22,519 nucleotides of DNA from positions 1 through 22,519 of the forward strand of contig JBDIAL010000037.1 in NCBI GenBank assembly GCA_039812405.1. Direction: 5' to 3'. The notes beneath the pieces are model-generated. The model did not search any database, was not told where the DNA came from, and saw only the letters and a list, made by a program, of their open reading frames with translations. The DNA is from Nostocoides sp039812405. Lineage in GTDB: Bacteria; Actinomycetota; Actinomycetes; Actinomycetales; Dermatophilaceae. Below, one piece after another: positions 21,993 through 22,519 of this stretch. Numbering within the stretch: the first letter of the stretch is position 1; every line of letters begins with the position of its first letter. The translations under genes were made by a program, and so were the position numbers.

Positions 21993-22444
21993 GAGAGGGA
22001 CGAGGTGTCGGGGGCGTCCGGTGACGTGTCGCGCGGCGCCTCGCGACCCAGCTGCGCGGCCTTGGGGCCGAGGGCCGCCGCGGCCTGCTCGGCGACCCGT
22101 CCCAGGTCGCCCCCGACGGCGGCGGTCACCACCGCGGCGACGAGTCCTTCGACGAACGGTCCTGTGCTGAGCCGGATCTCGTCGTCCATCGGCCCGGCGA
22201 GCTCGACGGCCAGCTCGGCGGAGAGCACCGCGCTGCCGAGGTCCATGATGACGAGGACCCCGTCTCCGGAGGCCACGCTCGTGATGGCCCGGGCGATCGC
22301 GGTGGCATCCGTGCCGGTGGACCCGTCGGCCGTGCCGGCCGCGACGGCGACGGGGACCTCGGTGCCGGGCAGCATCTGCGAGGCCAGCTCGAGGGCTGCC
22401 GCCGCGAGGGCGGGGGAGTGCGAGACGAGGACGATGCCGACCAC
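21989..22444 (-). CDS. dhaM: DhaM, PTS-dependent dihydroxyacetone kinase phosphotransferase subunit
   Basis: 151 aa with the EIIA-Man fold: VGIVLVSHSPALAAAALELA (2-21), in which His9 is the phosphorylated residue, and GVLVIMDLGSAVLSAELAVE (62-81). It takes phosphate from HPr and passes it to ADP bound on DhaL, which with DhaK phosphorylates dihydroxyacetone. It lacks the extra HPr and EI domains of E. coli DhaM, as is usual in Gram-positives. The GTG start is 3 bases after the dhaL stop. Confidence 0.9.
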   Translation of the reverse strand: MVGIVLVSHSPALAAAALELASQMLPGTEVPVAVAAGTADGSTGTDATAIARAITSVASGDGVLVIMDLGSAVLSAELAVELAGPMDDEIRLSTGPFVEGLVAAVVTAAVGGDLGRVAEQAAAALGPKAAQLGREAPRDTSPDAPDTSSLS

Positions 22445-22447
22445 CGC

Positions 22448-22519
22448 TCAGCCCCGCCCCTCGAGGGTGTCGGCGAGGGCGTGCACGAGGAGCGCCGCCG
22501 ACGCGGCACCCGGGTCGAC
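22448..22519 (-). CDS. dhaL: DhaL, 3' end (partial)
   Basis: The last 23 codons before TGA (22448-22450) read VDPGAASAALLVHALADTLE, the closing helix of DhaL, the ADP-binding subunit of dihydroxyacetone kinase. The DPGAxSAAL motif and its position directly before dhaM support the call. The rest is outside the window. Confidence 0.8.
   Translation of the reverse strand, partial: VDPGAASAALLVHALADTLEGRG

Noticed and set aside
6361..22519. GTATGC/GCATAC as a polar chromosome-segregation signal
   Set aside because: The two orientations are balanced (9 and 8) within this stretch, so no strand polarity is seen.
1..22519. CRISPR arrays, rRNA, complete tRNA genes, complete insertion sequences
   Set aside because: No regularly spaced repeats, cloverleaf structure, rRNA sequence or transposase was found in either strand.

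Overview
The window is very GC-rich DNA with dense short-gap operons, frequent 4-bp ATGA/GTGA gene overlaps, leaderless-looking starts and strong purple-bacterium-unlike, actinobacterial codon use. The DhaLM, MarR/MFS, CocE and Gram-positive MobF relaxase types, together with a recurrent GGCATAC/GTATGCC word, suggest an actinobacterium, perhaps of the Intrasporangiaceae (Janibacter/Terrabacter-like). That family assignment is inference from habit of sequence, not from a marker gene.

Left third (about 1-6350): an accessory island. It holds small orphan proteins of unknown function (190-552, 862-1287, a YxiG-like protein, a DUF2199 protein and its coupled partner), an excisionase-like HTH protein, and a decayed integrative-conjugative element. 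The element keeps the N-terminal part of a MobF/TraA relaxase broken by five single-base shifts, joined head-on at about 3978 to a Gp49-like (RelE/HigB fold) toxin fragment, which is itself coupled to the C-terminal half of a tyrosine integrase. An intact hipBA-type toxin-antitoxin pair follows, with an interrupted palindrome just upstream of hipB. Two further small genes here (YxiG-like 3' end and 1897-2276) also need a one-base shift to read through, so frameshifts cluster in 1.3-3.9 kb.

Middle (6350-9680): a repeat-bearing intergenic stretch with a perfect 14-bp inverted repeat, a secreted protein with a jelly-roll-like C-terminus, a stand-alone diaminopimelate decarboxylase (lysA-type), and a small VOC (glyoxalase-fold) protein.

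9680-17552 (minus strand): a single tightly coupled operon: family 5 peptide-binding lipoprotein, two DppB/DppC permeases, one protein with two fused ATPases (DppD+DppF), a CocE/NonD serine hydrolase, and a TetR regulator at the end. A perfect 14-bp-arm palindrome sits between a good promoter and the ribosome binding site of the first gene. The simplest reading is a self-regulated system that imports a peptide-like or acylated compound and hydrolyses it inside the cell, with the TetR protein sensing the substrate or product.

Right end (17718-22519): a secreted six-bladed YWTD-like beta-propeller protein diverging from the operon, a six-TM membrane protein divergent from a MarR regulator, an MFS transporter, DhaM (the PTS-dependent dihydroxyacetone kinase phosphotransfer subunit) and the 3' end of dhaL, the last three in one minus-strand run.

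The most unusual scale-wide signal is a word bias: from 6361 to the end GTATGC/GCATAC occurs 17 times and GTACGC/GCGTAC never, even forcing the rare Ile codon ATA, while the left island contains both forms.
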